The notes beneath the pieces were generated by a model. The model saw only the letters and a program-made list of their open reading frames with translations, was not told the origin of the DNA and made no database searches. The translations under genes and the position numbers were made by a program. From Anoplopoma fimbria (lineage: Eukaryota; Chordata; Actinopteri; Perciformes; Anoplopomatidae), in NCBI RefSeq assembly GCF_027596085.1, contig NC_072463.1, positions 2,421,276 through 2,485,275 of the forward strand: 64,000 nt of DNA. Direction: 5' to 3'. Numbering within the stretch: position 1 is the first letter of the stretch; every line of letters starts with the position of its first letter. Below, piece after piece: positions 23,701 through 33,951 of this stretch.

Positions 23701-24426
23701 CAAGCCACGACACGCATCTAAATTACACTGCACGGTTTTAAGTAGGCTTCTCCACTCCAAAACACGTAGCCACATTTCTTTTGCCTCAAAACGTGTTTAA
23801 AGACAGCCGAGGGACAAAGCTTCTTGGCTTCTAGAGGTCCATTCAAAGAAAAGTAAATAGCAGAAGGTTTTCAATTTCTGACCATTTTTCCCCTCAAACA
23901 CTCCACCAACTGGCACTCACCAAACAATTTTATCATCATTTACAGTTATTGCTATACTTTGACCATCCATGGATCAATGTCAGTGAACCTACCTGCCGGC
24001 CAGGCTGTGGGTTTTAGCTTCCAGCCAGGGTGCATGCGGGCTGGGTTCATTGTAGACGAGAGGCTGAGGGCAGCGCAGAGTCAGTGAGGGCATGTTGGGG
24101 TGGGTGTGGGTGTGGGAGGGCCAGAAGGCCGCCGGGCTAATGGGGGAGCACAGAGACGACGGGCTGTCAGTAATGGGCGGCCTGGCGTAGCTCAGCACCG
24201 ACGGGCTGTAGAAGGTCAGCGGTCCGTGGCCGTGGTTGTACTCGTGGCTATTGTCCGTGTACGGGGAGGGGATGCAGACGGTTTGGCTGTCCATGCCCAG
24301 AGGAGGGCTGTACACGGGGGGCGGGAGTCCGCAGGAGCTCGGCCTCTCTGAGGATTTGCTGGAGTCCACCTCCTGGAGCTGAAGCAGCGGTATCGGGTCA
24401 GCGTCCAGCCTGGGGGAGCAGGCCAT
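9419..24426 (-). CDS. esr2: Estrogen receptor 2 (ERbeta), full coding span, 8 coding exons
   Basis: Ligand-activated nuclear receptor and transcription factor that binds 17beta-estradiol and estrogen response elements as a dimer in the nucleus. Joining the eight exons gives 1902 nt, 633 residues, with no frame break. Residues 1-181 are the AF-1 region; zinc fingers use C182/185/199/202 and C218/224/234/237; the P-box residues are E200, G201 and A204; the hinge is about 252-314, the ligand-binding domain about 315-551 and the F domain 552-633. Estradiol-contact residues E358, R399 and H529 correspond to human ERalpha E353, R394 and H524 (constant offset +5). Helix 12 ([11 protein letters not shown]547) is intact. 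Leu389 matches the ERalpha pocket residue (Leu384), while Ile426 matches the ERbeta one. The N-terminus ([20 protein letters not shown]) and the length suggest teleost esr2b rather than esr2a; that paralog call is from memory. Confidence 0.95.
10579..10762 (-). CDS. esr2: esr2 coding exon 7: ligand-binding domain, helices 9-10
   Basis: 184 nt, as in human ESR1. Encodes [40 protein letters not shown] and [20 protein letters not shown], ending with two bases of Ser523. This part forms the main dimer interface of the ligand-binding domain. Acceptor TTGTGTCACAG, donor GTACAG. Confidence 0.97.
11161..11201. repeat. (TA)n microsatellite, esr2 intron 6
   Basis: Uninterrupted TA dinucleotides within the intron between exons 6 and 7. 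Confidence 0.97.
11663..11702. repeat. (TG)n microsatellite, esr2 intron 6
   Basis: About 20 TG units in the same intron as the (TA)n run. Confidence 0.97.
13246..13472. mobile_element. Tc1/mariner-like MITE, 227 bp
   Basis: Terminal inverted repeats of about 40 bp start CAGTACCAGTCAAAAGT and run through GGACACACCTTCTCATTCAA at both ends, differing by one base near position 18. TA target duplications flank it (13244-13245 and 13473-13474). The centre is AT-rich and has no transposase frame, so it is non-autonomous. It lies in esr2 intron 6. This TIR is a common teleost Tc1-derived sequence. Confidence 0.93.
13830..13963 (-). CDS. esr2: esr2 coding exon 6: ligand-binding domain, helices 7-8
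   Basis: 134 nt, as in human ESR1. Encodes [40 protein letters not shown] and ILLNS, ending with one base of Asn462. Ile426 (VEGI) is the ERbeta-type pocket residue where ERalpha has Met421. Acceptor CTCTGTAG, donor GTGAGT. Confidence 0.97.
14081..14753 (-). repeat. Interspersed repeat family A, copy 2, interrupted
   Basis: Starts TCTCTGCTGTCCATCAGGGG and ends near TATACAGTCGACGG, opposite in orientation to copy 1, within esr2 intron 5. A 269-bp LINE-like fragment splits it at 14248-14516. Relative to the other copies the segment TGTTCATTTAGTAAATGATG is missing just before the insertion. Confidence 0.85.
14248..14516 (-). mobile_element. LINE-like 3' end, 5'-truncated, nested insertion
   Basis: Minus-strand sequence ends AATTTCCCCGCTGCGGGACT, AATAAAGG, then a (TTATC)n-type tail, a common 3' end of fish non-LTR retrotransposons. 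It is flanked by GTCAA on both sides (14243-14247 and 14517-14521), consistent with a target-site duplication. It inserted into an existing family A copy, so it is younger than that copy. No coding part remains. Confidence 0.75.
15327..15361. repeat. Short 11-bp tandem repeat
   Basis: Three copies of ATGACTATCAC in tandem, in esr2 intron 5. Confidence 0.9.
17510..17795 (-). repeat. Interspersed repeat family A, copy 3, truncated
   Basis: Runs from GCATTCTCTCTCCTGTCCAC to the region of GAGACGTATTCGGCGTC, then the match is lost. Same orientation as copies 2 and 4. It lies about 330 bp from exon 5, in intron 5. Confidence 0.85.
18127..18265 (-). CDS. esr2: esr2 coding exon 5: ligand-binding domain, helices 4-6
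   Basis: 139 nt, as in human ESR1. Encodes [35 protein letters not shown] and [10 protein letters not shown] with split Gly371 and Arg417. This includes coactivator-groove residues and R399, which pairs with E358 on the ligand. Ile397 sits where human ERalpha has Val and human ERbeta has Met. The phases at both ends match exons 4 and 6. Acceptor TGTCCTCAG, donor GTGAGC. Confidence 0.96.
19382..19507. repeat. Polypurine tract with (AAGA)n
   Basis: Almost pure A/G on the plus strand, with G-runs (8 G near 19405) and a run of AAGA units at 19485-19507, in esr2 intron 4. Confidence 0.85.
19940..20065 (-). repeat. LINE/SINE-like 3' end
   Basis: Minus-strand reading CAATTTCCCCATTGTGGGAC, TAATAAAGG then an AT-rich (TTA)n tail, preceded by GGGATGGGTCAAATGCAGAG. 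It is a common teleost retroposon 3' end, in esr2 intron 4, about 300 bp from exon 4. A different subtype from the one at 14248-14516. Confidence 0.7.
20361..20720 (-). CDS. esr2: esr2 coding exon 4: hinge and start of ligand-binding domain
   Basis: 360 nt, residues 251-371. It starts [17 protein letters not shown] (C-terminal extension of the DNA-binding domain with basic nuclear-localisation-type residues), then a variable Gly/Arg/Pro-rich hinge, then the ligand-binding domain from [33 protein letters not shown] and [10 protein letters not shown] are conserved; E358 is the residue that hydrogen-bonds the steroid A-ring. Acceptor TCTTACCAG, donor GTAAGA. Family A repeat copy 4 ends only about 30 bp upstream of this acceptor. 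Confidence 0.96.
20750..21110 (-). repeat. Interspersed repeat family A, copy 4
   Basis: Near full length, from CATTCTCTCTAGTGTCCATC to TGTACAGTCTAGG. It fills more than half of the 678-bp esr2 intron 3. Its right-hand end (on the transcribed strand) is about 30 bp from the exon 4 acceptor. Confidence 0.88.
21399..21515 (-). CDS. esr2: esr2 coding exon 3: second zinc finger
   Basis: 117 nt, the same length as the corresponding human ESR1 exon. Encodes Gly212 to Cys250 plus one base of Gly251: [38 protein letters not shown]218, C224, C234 and C237 bind the second zinc, and PATNQ (219-223) is the D-box used for dimer contacts. Acceptor CCTTAG, donor GTAGGT. Confidence 0.97.
21605..21804 (-). 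CDS. esr2: esr2 coding exon 2: first zinc finger
   Basis: Encodes the end of Ser145 to Gln211 plus one base of Gly212. It follows acceptor CTGCTGCAG and ends ATC CAA G before donor GTACCG. It contains [20 protein letters not shown] and [15 protein letters not shown], the near-invariant estrogen receptor first finger. C182, C185, C199 and C202 bind zinc, and the P-box EGcKA sets recognition of the AGGTCA half-site. Downstream is an 89-bp intron, the shortest in the gene. Confidence 0.97.
21806..23992. other. esr2 intron 1
   Basis: 2188-bp intron between the AF-1 exon and the first zinc-finger exon. Apart from the repeat at 23420-23645 I see no exon or other structured element. It ends in a poly-T-rich pyrimidine stretch before the exon 2 acceptor. 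Confidence 0.8.
23420..23645 (-). repeat. Interspersed repeat family B, copy 1
   Basis: On the minus strand it starts TTTAAAGGAGCTGTGTTCAA and contains TGTAAAGATATAG, AGCAGAGAATGAAGTT and GCACGTGAGCGCCCCCTG. The sequence at 40018-40220 (plus) shares these words in the same order. Likely a non-autonomous DNA or SINE-type element; class not determined. Confidence 0.7.
23993..24426 (-). CDS. esr2: esr2 coding exon 1: N-terminal A/B (AF-1) domain
   Basis: Encodes residues 1-144 plus two bases of Ser145. Begins [10 protein letters not shown], then [11 protein letters not shown] and VCIPSPYTD, a conserved teleost ERbeta block, then a His-rich HEYNHGHGP and Ser/Pro-rich stretch ending THSLAG. The start ATG (24426-24424) has G at -3 and G at +4. 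The exon ends GGC AG before donor GTAGGT. A His/Thr repeat (HTHTH) near residue 105 comes from a short GTGTGGGTGTG microsatellite-like stretch. This domain carries ligand-independent activation and is the least conserved part of the family. Confidence 0.93.
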
Positions 24427-24511
24427 GTCAGAGGGAGCCTACTCTTCACACTGATGATGGATATGGTGGTGCAGCCGGTTCCTCTATTGCATGTTATAGT
24501 GAAGACAAGTC
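24427..24511 (-). other. esr2: esr2 5'-UTR part of the first coding exon
   Basis: Upstream of the ATG, a good acceptor lies at 24513-24512 (CCCCCCCCTCTACCACAG). It implies an 85-nt untranslated start to this exon and one or more non-coding upstream exons further right, as is usual for vertebrate ESR2. The upstream exon and promoter could not be placed. Confidence 0.5.
24484..24492 (-). promoter_or_regulatory. Two-codon upstream ORF in the esr2 leader
   Basis: ATG CAA TAG on the minus strand, about 57 nt before the main start codon. If the inferred 5'-UTR exon is right, ribosomes meet this start-stop pair first. Such minimal uORFs usually lower translation of the main frame. Confidence 0.4.
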
Positions 24512-26825
24512 CTGTGGTAGAGGGGGGGGGACACTGCGGTTAGAATATGAAATGCAGATTTGAACAATAACAAAAAAGGCTACAAGACAAACACACAGAG
24601 AGTCAACTAGCCAGAGCCCAATAAGTACTGATTAGGTGATATGCAGGTTAAAAAAAAAACATTTCAATGTAGAACAGGTCCGAACTTCATCTTAGATCAC
24701 AGTGAACAATGTCAGTCAGTCAACACTTCCAGATTCAAATATGAAAAAAAACTTCTACTGAATGGAATGTCAGGAAATTTCCCAGAGGATGAATTGTAAT
24801 GACTTTTGGTGAACTCGCTATATTACTTGCCTGTTGAGGCTTACCATTTCATCCATTGTAAACTAAAACCACACATTGTCTGAAGCACATTTTGTTTTAT
24901 AAATAAAAAAAGGCAAAAAAAACATTTATTTGCAGCCCAGTTTGAATGGCTTTATTTGTAAAAGACACATTTGCATTTGTATAAGAAATTGAAGCATACA
25001 ATTGAACACTGTTGAGTTTCTGTTGGAATGAAGGCAGACATTGTTGACAAAACACTCACTGAGATATGAAGATTATGAGCGAATGATTTCTATTCCTCAA
25101 TGAAGGCACCTTTTCTTGGAAATGAAAAAGACCAGACGTACCGAGTCAAATCTTATGGTTAATTGAACTGCATTAAGCTCTCTACCATTATTGACCTGCT
25201 GTGACTCAGCTCCGTTCATTGGGAGTCAACAGGGTACTGACTGCGGTGTTGCTATTGTTCGAGGACACTCGGGAATGGACATGAAAACACAAGATAATGG
25301 GATGTTTTCTTTGCCGAGTGCATCACAGTCAGAGGGTCAAATGAAATCATGCTGCAGCACGTGTGGACACGATCTGAGAAAAAGGGACCTTTAACAAAAC
25401 ACATTTAAAGCCCTTTTTTCCACCGAAGGATCTATTCCAGGAACAATTCTGGGAACTCAAGGACTTCACCTCCATTTAAAGCGAAAAAACAGAGGCTAGA
25501 TCTAATTTCAGGTACTTTGGGTGGTGTTTGAAGCACTGCACATTGCTGATTGATCAAACACAAGCCATGAGACTAACTATCTACAATGACATGTACAATG
25601 TTCATTCACGCTGTCTGCGAGCTCTGATTGTTTGTGATATTAATAATAGTTCTTTGTATTGGGATGTCCAGTAATGTATACTGAGGTTTAAAAGAAAAAA
25701 ATAAATGTTATGGAGTAAGACTTTGCAAGGACTCAACAGCTATGAAAAAGTAAAACTAATCCCAACTTCATTTGATAAATGCTTCAATGCAGTTACATAA
25801 AAAAAAAAAAAACACTCAGCAGGCACTAGAGCAAGAACCAATCGCAAGAACAGATTTGTACCTTCGTGGCATTTATGAAAATGAACTGCAATCACAATTG
25901 TTCTCATCTATACAATTTTCTCTATATTAAGCACAAGTGGTGGCCATGACAGCTTCATAAAGCTAAACATTTGCAATGTATAATGATATAACTTAGAATA
26001 AAGAAAGTCTCTCAGGAAATATTTAAAGGAGAGATTCAGGAGAGGAATATAAAGGTGTTCATCCACAAGTACAAAAGACTGTGTTGTCTATGAATAACAA
26101 TCTCTAGAGTTTAGTTCCTGTGGCTCCTAAAAACTTAATGTACTCAAAATCAGAATACGAGTTAGAATTATTCACAGAATGTGCTCCTGATCCACATCAG
26201 ATATCAAAGCATTAACCTAAGGTGCTCTGTGGACAGGCGAACGCCAAAAAGCCTCAGCAAACAGCTCTGTATTAATTTACAATGTATTCAAACTATGGAC
26301 ACTTGTTCCAGACAAAAACATATTAAAGAAAGAAAAAAACATAAAGTCATCTGCCCCCGTGACCTCACGCAGCTTGCTCAATCCTGTTACCAAACTGTGC
26401 CAGAGAAGCCATGAGCTGTTCATAACCAAGGATCTGGTAGCTCTGCTCGGTGAACCCCCGACACCAGGAAACACACAGGTGGGATGTCTGGGAAGTTTAA
26501 GGGTTTTAAGTGTGGTAATGGATATTTGTGCCTACATTTAGGCTTTACAGCTACAGTAGATCACATTAGAGTGACCCACAATTCACAATTATAAAGATAA
26601 TTATTAATGCAAAAATGGACTCAGTAATGTCACTTACACAGCAATATATCTATTTAAAGCTTACTGATGTTAGCAACCATTAGCAACCAAAAGCTACTTA
26701 TCATTCTGGACCAAGACCGGCTGTAGCAGCAAAACCTGTGTACATTTTATTGATTATAAATTGAACTTTAAATGTTAAATTCAAACTTTCACTTTGAAGA
26801 GTAACTTTTACCCATCGTGAACAAA
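24512..26825. other. Upstream flank, nothing identified
   Basis: Unique AT-rich sequence with short poly-A runs. No exon, promoter motif or repeat I can support. The non-coding 5' exon(s) of esr2 should lie here or further right, but I could not place them. Confidence 0.5.
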
Positions 26826-27184
26826 GTCATTGTGACGTCAACCATTGGACTGCAGCTTTGAAGCCTCGATTTCGGCCGTCGCCATCTAGGATTTTTGCAA
26901 CCAGTGAACGAAAGTGCCCATATTTGGACTGAGGAGGAGTGACGTAAAGACCCCGGATAAGTCTCTGGTGTGGACCTGTCAATCAGTGTGTAGCCCCGCC
27001 CTAAAGCATCCCCTGCTTTATGGTCTGTTTGACTCTAAATGGAGCATCATTTACTAAATGAACATCATGCTGTATTGAAGAAGACTTGAAACTAGAGATT
27101 GAGACCATAAACTCATGTTTACAATGTTCACTGAGGGAATAGAAGACTTATGTTTGCCCCCTGCTGTGCATTAGAAAGAATGCA
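26826..27184 (+). repeat. Interspersed repeat family A, copy 5
   Basis: Same orientation as copy 1 and contains its main words. The left end is shorter than copy 1. It keeps a perfect CRE (TGACGTCA, 26833-26840). The right part is internally deleted: CACTGAGGGAATAGAAGACTT joins directly to the terminal CCCCCTGCTG segment. Confidence 0.85.
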
Positions 27185-30100
27185 AGTTCCCGTCTGCTTT
27201 TACCATAAGACAGAAAAAAAACCTTTTAGAAAACTTTATAACTTCGTCTCTTCCTGGTGTCCAAGTTTCCAACAACACATAAATTGAGCAAATGTGACAA
27301 TCAATTTGCTTAATTAAGTGGCTTCAAAATGTAGCAGATACAGAATACATAACCAAAATATAGAAGTATTGGTTGCTGATAACCATTATTTTGAAATTCT
27401 GAAAAGTTTACCAACACTTGATGCTGGGGGGAGTGTGAAAGCTCAGATGGGGTCATTCTAAAGCTTTCAATCTGTGATGTGACTGCAGAGTGGACAGAAG
27501 ACACCATGCCAAACAGTCGCAAGGTCAATCACATCAACAGTCAACATGTGCATCACACATGTCAGGTCAAAGCGGCCTTAAGCAAAACAATGCACCCATT
27601 TAGCTGTTCACTCTGACAACATGCTACCAAGTTCCTAATTTAGGGGCTGGATTTGAAGGCTTTTCTATATTTGCTTTTAACTTAATACACTGTTTGTCAG
27701 TTGTCCATCATGTGTTGATAATAAACATCACAGCTGGTACTGTAAACTCGGGTATCATGGAACTTTTCCCAGTTTCCATTTTCAGAGTAACTTCTTAGTG
27801 ACTTGGAAGCTTTGAACGCACCATTAGTTTTGTTCTTTTTCAGGCTGTACGGTTCAAGATCATGGTTCCAGTTCATCCCCTGAATTGAGATGCAGCTAAT
27901 ATCATTTAGATGAACTGTTTTCACTATCGGATAAGACTAGAAGACACTGAGAATCGACCGACATGGTTTCTCATTGATTACCTAAATCATGGCGGCCCGC
28001 CACAATGCCTTGTGGGTGTGCCTTTTGTAGCCGTGTCATGACCACTCATTTCTATAAACCCAATCAAGTTTTTAGAAGAGCGCAAAGTTCATCATAGATC
28101 TAGCATCTGAATGTTGCTCTCAACACCACATTGATGTATTTAACTTTTTTTAGATGTACAAATTTTCTTACGGCAGAGAATGCCCACAACCCCCTAAGAG
28201 GAGTCATCCCCCAAAATACACTTGCAGAATTTATTCCATGTGCTTGTGATTTATCTCACATTATATCTTTTCAAAATGGCTGGTTCAACTTTTGAAGGTA
28301 ACATAAGGAGACACAGAAATGGGAGTAAAAATGGTCGGGAACATTCAATTTACGCACAAATTGGCTCTTCTCCCGGTTTATAGTAAAGGACTGTTGTTAA
28401 CTAGGTTGTAATGGTTTGAAATTTCTAAACAGTGGGTTCCCAGAAGAAAAAGTTTGGGATACACTGCCCAAGAGGTTCCGAGGTCCACCCACTACAGTGT
28501 CACTAAATCCTGTGGGAAATACTGGACCACCTACAGTGAAAACTCTAAACACAGCAATCCGTTAACTATGATAAGTATTTAGAAGATGTGATAGAATTTA
28601 ACTCCAAACACAAGAACCTCCAGAAATATTAAAGCAGTACACGTCTTTTGAGCACTAAGGGCCAAAAAAAAGGAAGCTTTTTGTTGACAGGAACCGGCGA
28701 CTCATGAAATGTACTCAGTCTGGCGTCCAAGCAGATAATCCTCCAGTCCTCCAATGACTAATGTGGGTCCACATTTTAAACCAAAGAAGCTAAATTAGCT
28801 GGCTACGATGGACTCAAATCAATAAAAATGAATTTAAGCAACTTCAACAAGATTGTAGACTCCAGCCACGTATTTATTGTTTGTTTACGTAGATGAAGTT
28901 TATTTTTGTTAACTTTCCAGTTTTGATATTTTGCTTGAAAAGGGATTTGACTTGACTGGCAGAGAAGATTGTTTAGTTCTCCAGCCTTTTGATCGACATT
29001 CATGCAGGAATACTTTGTGTCTCCATTGGTTGGGAGTGCCGTTGGATAATGCCGTCTATAAATCCACTGTTAATCGTATTGAAAATGTTATTGTGACCAT
29101 GAGAACTGAACTTTAAGAGCTAAACTAACATGAGCAAGGTTTATAAAACAGGCGACTAAAAAGGGAGGAGGGCTGGATTCTGCAGCTTTATGTCTGAAAA
29201 TTAATTTGTTTAATAAACCTGAATATCCTCTCAGATTTGCCAGAATTAAACACTCAAAGCCTGGATTTATGAATTAAATTTCTAGTCTGTGATTTATACG
29301 TTGCTTAAAAAAAAGCCTGAAAATAAACATTTCACCACCCGAAGCTCAAATAAACTGCACAAATCAATCAAAAGACATCAAAAAGATTAAACGCCTCACT
29401 TACTTCTGCGGGCTGCGTGGCACAACAGTTGGGCTTTTACCAATCGACTGTTAAAAAAAAACTGTTTTGTCAGAACGTTTGGCCGAAGTTTGAGCTTTGG
29501 ACAGACTGGTGTTCATGGCAGCCGTCCACGGCAAACCACCAGGCAGGCAAGGGTCAAAAGGACACTGTTTTAATGCAACTCTGTCTTTCATTCACATATT
29601 GCCACTAATCTGGTCTTCAAAACAAACAGGCCTACGGAGCTGCTGTTTTTGCGTTATTTCTTTTTTATTTCATTTCCAAAAGAACAAAAACTTACGGAAT
29701 TGTTCCCAAAATATATATTCAAATATAGGGACAAACACATGAAGACAATCCTCCAGGAAGGACATCTATGTATACTGTACCGATATACAATGTACACGTA
29801 CTTATAGACCTGATGATCATCAAGTATTTGATTAAATATCTTAATCATTTTTGACATTCTATGTACTAAACAATTAATCAAAAAACATATATATATATAT
29901 ATATATAGATAGATAGTCATTCTTGCAGCTCCACACTTTACCTCACCCTTGTTAATGTATTCTGGTTTTGAGTACTGAGTTTTCTTTAATCATTTATTCT
30001 TCTTAGTCTATAAACACAAGGCCAACAGCTACAAATACGGAGCTTTCTGGTCAATGGCTGCTTATAAACTTGGTAATATTCTAAATGTGAACTTTTTCTA

Positions 30101-30642
30101 CTCTTTTAAAATAGTCTGTGCAATAAATAGAAATGCAGGATGTGTTTTTATTTCCACATCTAGTCTAAATATGTTTTTAACGAACTGGCACTCTAATTTT
30201 GATTCATGAATGAACAACAATAAAAACACCCTGCACAAAGAGTCCATCCAAGACTTTTTTTTTTTTTTTTTTTCATCTCGTAATAATTGGATATCACATG
30301 AAGAAAATACTCTATTGATACCGTTTCTGTCCACAAATGTAGCTCAGGGCTGCCCCCTTTGGAGGATAGAAGATAAGGTCAAAGTCTGTCTGCACCAACA
30401 CACATGTCTTTTTAGGAGCAGTTCTTTAAAAACAACCAGGTTCCAGAGGGCACATTTTGCAGTTAGGCTGTAACAAAGTGTGATTCAGCAACAAGAAATA
30501 TCACAAGTGAGTTGCATGACAGGAACAAGAATGAAAATACAATATGTTCGACCAGAGCGTGCATGCTTTGCAGGCCAGTATATTAAAGAAACCTGTTTAT
30601 TTCTTGTGTACAAAGGGAGAACGGAGCCCCTTCTCTCCTCAG
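27185..30642. other. Gene-free stretch
   Basis: AT-rich unique sequence with a short (AT)n/(AG)n run at 29885-29915 and poly-T at 30257-30274. One reading frame on the minus strand at 27697-27924 has plausible residue composition but no splice or start support. Nothing else seen. Confidence 0.5.
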
Positions 30643-30862
30643 AACGGGGCTACGAGCCAGCAGCACATACCCAAACACAAAGACCACCTCAGCCAAACCA
30701 TCAGCCAGCCCCAACCCCTCCATTCTCCCTCAGCCTTACAAAGCCAACAAGGAGCTGCTGGAGGAGAAGAGCCGTGCTGAACTGAAGAGGAGGACAGATA
30801 ACATGGGAGCTGGAGGAGTGAGGGGCTTCAGCAGCATCGACAGGCTGATTACGGTGGAGTAA
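30643..30862 (+). CDS. Candidate terminal coding exon, unrecognised protein
   Basis: Acceptor CCCTTCTCTCCTCAG (AG at 30641-30642) is followed by 72 in-frame codons and TAA at 30860-30862. The first base would complete a codon. The peptide is Ser/Pro/Thr-rich at first (TGLRASSTYPNTK, SASPNPSILPQPY), then charged and helix-like (KANKELLEEKSRAELKRRTD), and ends GFSSIDRLITVE. A second possible acceptor (CCATTCTCCCTCAG) lies inside it at about 30735. Composition and the sharp end look coding, but no upstream exon was found and I do not recognise the family. It could be the last exon of a plus-strand gene overlapping the esr2 5' region, a retro-copied fragment, or chance. Confidence 0.3.
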
Positions 30863-31777
30863 TTGTACCTGTCGCTGCTGCTGCTGAACCGTCTACCCGC
30901 CAGACAGGTCTGTCTAGTCTACTGTACTCCAAAATATACCCCACATCCTTAGTAAGTCATCTTCTTTTGAGAGTCTCAATTTTCTCTTAAAAAAAAAGAA
31001 AAAGGTAGAACATCAGAGATTCAGTTATTTTATTATAAGACTAAATTTACATGGATTAAAAAAAAAAAGGTGCAGACTTTTACAAATCAGTTTATTTTAG
31101 TCAAACTAACGGATACCTTACCAATTTAGTAGTGGAGCAGAAAAAATATTATTTATTAAGCCCCGCCCCCCGCTGATACTCCACGCTGTATCTATAGAAT
31201 CAAAGTTTTAGGGCTGGACCCGAATTTTTGACGATTGGGTTATTAGTTCACCGAGTAGATATTTGATTTTCAACTTTAGTATTCAATTTTCTTTTATTAT
31301 TAAAAACCAAATCTTTTGGAAATGCATCTCATTCATGAACAAATAAAAAAGCAAACAACAAAACCCACAGACATTTTAAAACTGTTTCAACAGAGAGCAT
31401 CTACATTTGCTTAAATGTTAGACATCCTTATAAAAAGAATGACTTTATATTAACATATCTTTACTGGCTATGGATCATTTACCCCTGAAAATCCAGTATT
31501 GGGCTGTAGTGAACATTTGATTTTATTATTTTGGTTTTCGCTGCACATATTGGGGGTAACGATCAAATATCATCAATGCAAAGATAAAAACATAAATAAA
31601 TAAATCTTTAAGTCAAGCCTTTATTGTGAAATTCCAACGGCATTCACCATTTCAAGTGTACTTCCTTCCTAAACGTCTTGCTTTTAAAGTCTTTAACGTC
31701 GTTCTGATTAAAGTGACGTGGGTTAGCCCCCCCGAAGCAATAGCCACAATTTCAGCTCAGGCTCACTAAAGGTGGTC

Positions 31778-31793
31778 TGACCTTTAGTGACCT
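31778..31793 (-). promoter_or_regulatory. Perfect DR4 nuclear-receptor half-site pair
   Basis: On the minus strand: AGGTCA CTAA AGGTCA, two consensus half-sites with a 4-bp spacer, the arrangement preferred by TR/RXR and LXR/RXR. It lies about 7.3 kb upstream of the esr2 start codon. A single motif in non-coding DNA; function not shown. Confidence 0.35.
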
Positions 31794-33899
31794 TTACCAG
31801 CTCATCAGCATTGACCAGCAACCAGCCTTTCAACAACTGGAGGTCTATTTTATCATCTAGAAGAGACCAGTAATAAAGCTGTTGCATGTAACTGATTGTG
31901 TTAATTTGTCACATGATATGGTGTCATATCAATCACATGAAATAAACCCGATCGAAATCTTATGGTGGCAGACTTTGTGATATCAGCAAATATCCTTTCA
32001 TGGTCCAAAGAATCAACATAATATTGGAACGTGATGAAAGTTGCGAGCGGCATATAGAAGGTGAGGGAGTGTCCACATCACTGAGCCACAGTGCAAACAA
32101 ATAGTGGGACAGCTCCGTGTTGCATTCATTTACAGACGAACAGCAGCAAAGTTCTGCCAAAAAAGGTACAAATGACAAAGTGCAATTGAGCAAGACACTT
32201 TTCACCTTTGCCCTGAGGCCTGCTTGCATATAATGGGTGTTCCCATCAATAAAAGGGTAATAGTTCTTCATCTGTCCATGATTATCAGACATAAGATGGT
32301 TTCAACATACAGTATTACTAACTATATACATCTTATTCAATATAACATAACAAATGTTAATGACAAATTAGATATGCAGATTGAATATAAATACTTATAT
32401 GTACCAATATTAAAGATAATTTTAATTGGACAAGTTTAATGCCGAGAAGTTACACGCCAAGGTCTTCGTCCATAAACTAACACCAGCTGCAGTAACATGG
32501 GTCAGAAGAAGTACGTCTATTTTTTACATCATGGAGAAAATGATGCGTTTATGTGGAACCATGTCTGACCTCCATGCACCACCACGTGTTCATTTAGACC
32601 TCCAATCAATATCGGGTCCATTTACAGACGTAACAGGGTTAGCAATGGTGAAATGAAGATATTAGGGTGAGGTGGTTGAAGGTAGGGGTGTTATGATTTT
32701 GTTTCTAATTCAAAAATCGATCGAAAATAAGCTTTTGACCGTAGAATTCAAAAGCAGGATTGGCTATTCTCACTGTATATTCTTACCCTGTGAGTTACAT
32801 GTGCAATAATGAACTCTTCATTGACAGAAAAACTGCAGTTTGTAGGCTGCAGAAGGTTTAGAGACAGCCCCCCCAGCAAGAGAATCGGTTGCATGTCTAC
32901 GTTGCTTTGTACAGTAAAGCATGAAGGTGTCGACAGGGACTTAACGGTGCCTTCAGGCGTACCTCGTAAACTCTGAGAAAATGAACCCGTTGTTGTAAAG
33001 TCCTCTCCTGCCTGTCTACATAAGTGGGTCTTCTTATTCGTTGTTTAACAGTTTGTTCCCAACTCACATGTTAAATAAATTATATAAATTCAACGATATT
33101 GACTTTGAATGGTACATTCCCAAAGAAATATCAATCTTGGTACCATGTAACATCGCTTTTTAAAGAAGAACTTGAATATGTATGAGTAAGACTGGGCTGA
33201 AAAATCAAAGTTTGAATTGCATTGTGGACTTAAAATCGGATGTCAAATCAAATTGTGTATTTGGAGAAACTTGAGAGCCCTAGTTATGGTATACTACGGT
33301 TTTGTTTACATTATTTTGTTCCTCATTGAAAACCATGTGCATCCTTCAGGGTTTAAAAAACATGCTGAATGTATTTCCTGTCTCAAACATTTGCAAAGCT
33401 TTTTAGAAATGCTTGGAAACACAAGCTTTCAGTTTTCTTCTCTGCATTTACGGCCTCTGCCTCTGCAGAAATGTGCATCAAATCATGGCACAGTGACAGT
33501 TCCAGTTCCGTCTTACAGTTTTTCCATCTTAAAAAGACAAAAACACGTTCAATAAACTTACAAGTAAACGGATGGAAAATGTCTCCTCAGATTTTTATTA
33601 TTTCACATTAATGAAGTGACAATCGAAGTAGTTCCCTGTTAGTTTTCTGTCGTTGTTTCAGCTCTATACTGGAGTGTGTTAAACATCAAGAAGTCAAGGT
33701 CAAGTCTCCATATGCAGAACTAGTGGAATAGTACTGCGAGCGTCAGTGCGATCCCACGCTTTTCATCAAGTTCACGTTGACCAACAGAGCTTCAACGTTT
33801 CTATCAACCTACTAGAAAAACCCAAAGCGTCCAAACAAACCGCTTTCAACGTGTTTACTGTGATCACACCCTGATACTACTCACAGTGACTGCACTACC

Positions 33900-33918
33900 A
33901 CTGAGGCACGACACCCTC

Positions 33919-33951
<33 letters not shown>

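Noticed and set aside
26373..26473. Exon-like segment (LNPVTKLCQRSHELF, ending PPTPGNTQ) between an AG and a GTGGGA donor on plus
   Set aside because: Short, weak acceptor (pyrimidine tract broken by purines), no linked exon in compatible phase, no recognised family.
27697..27924. 75-codon minus-strand frame
   Set aside because: Composition is plausible but there is no splice or start support and no family match from inspection.
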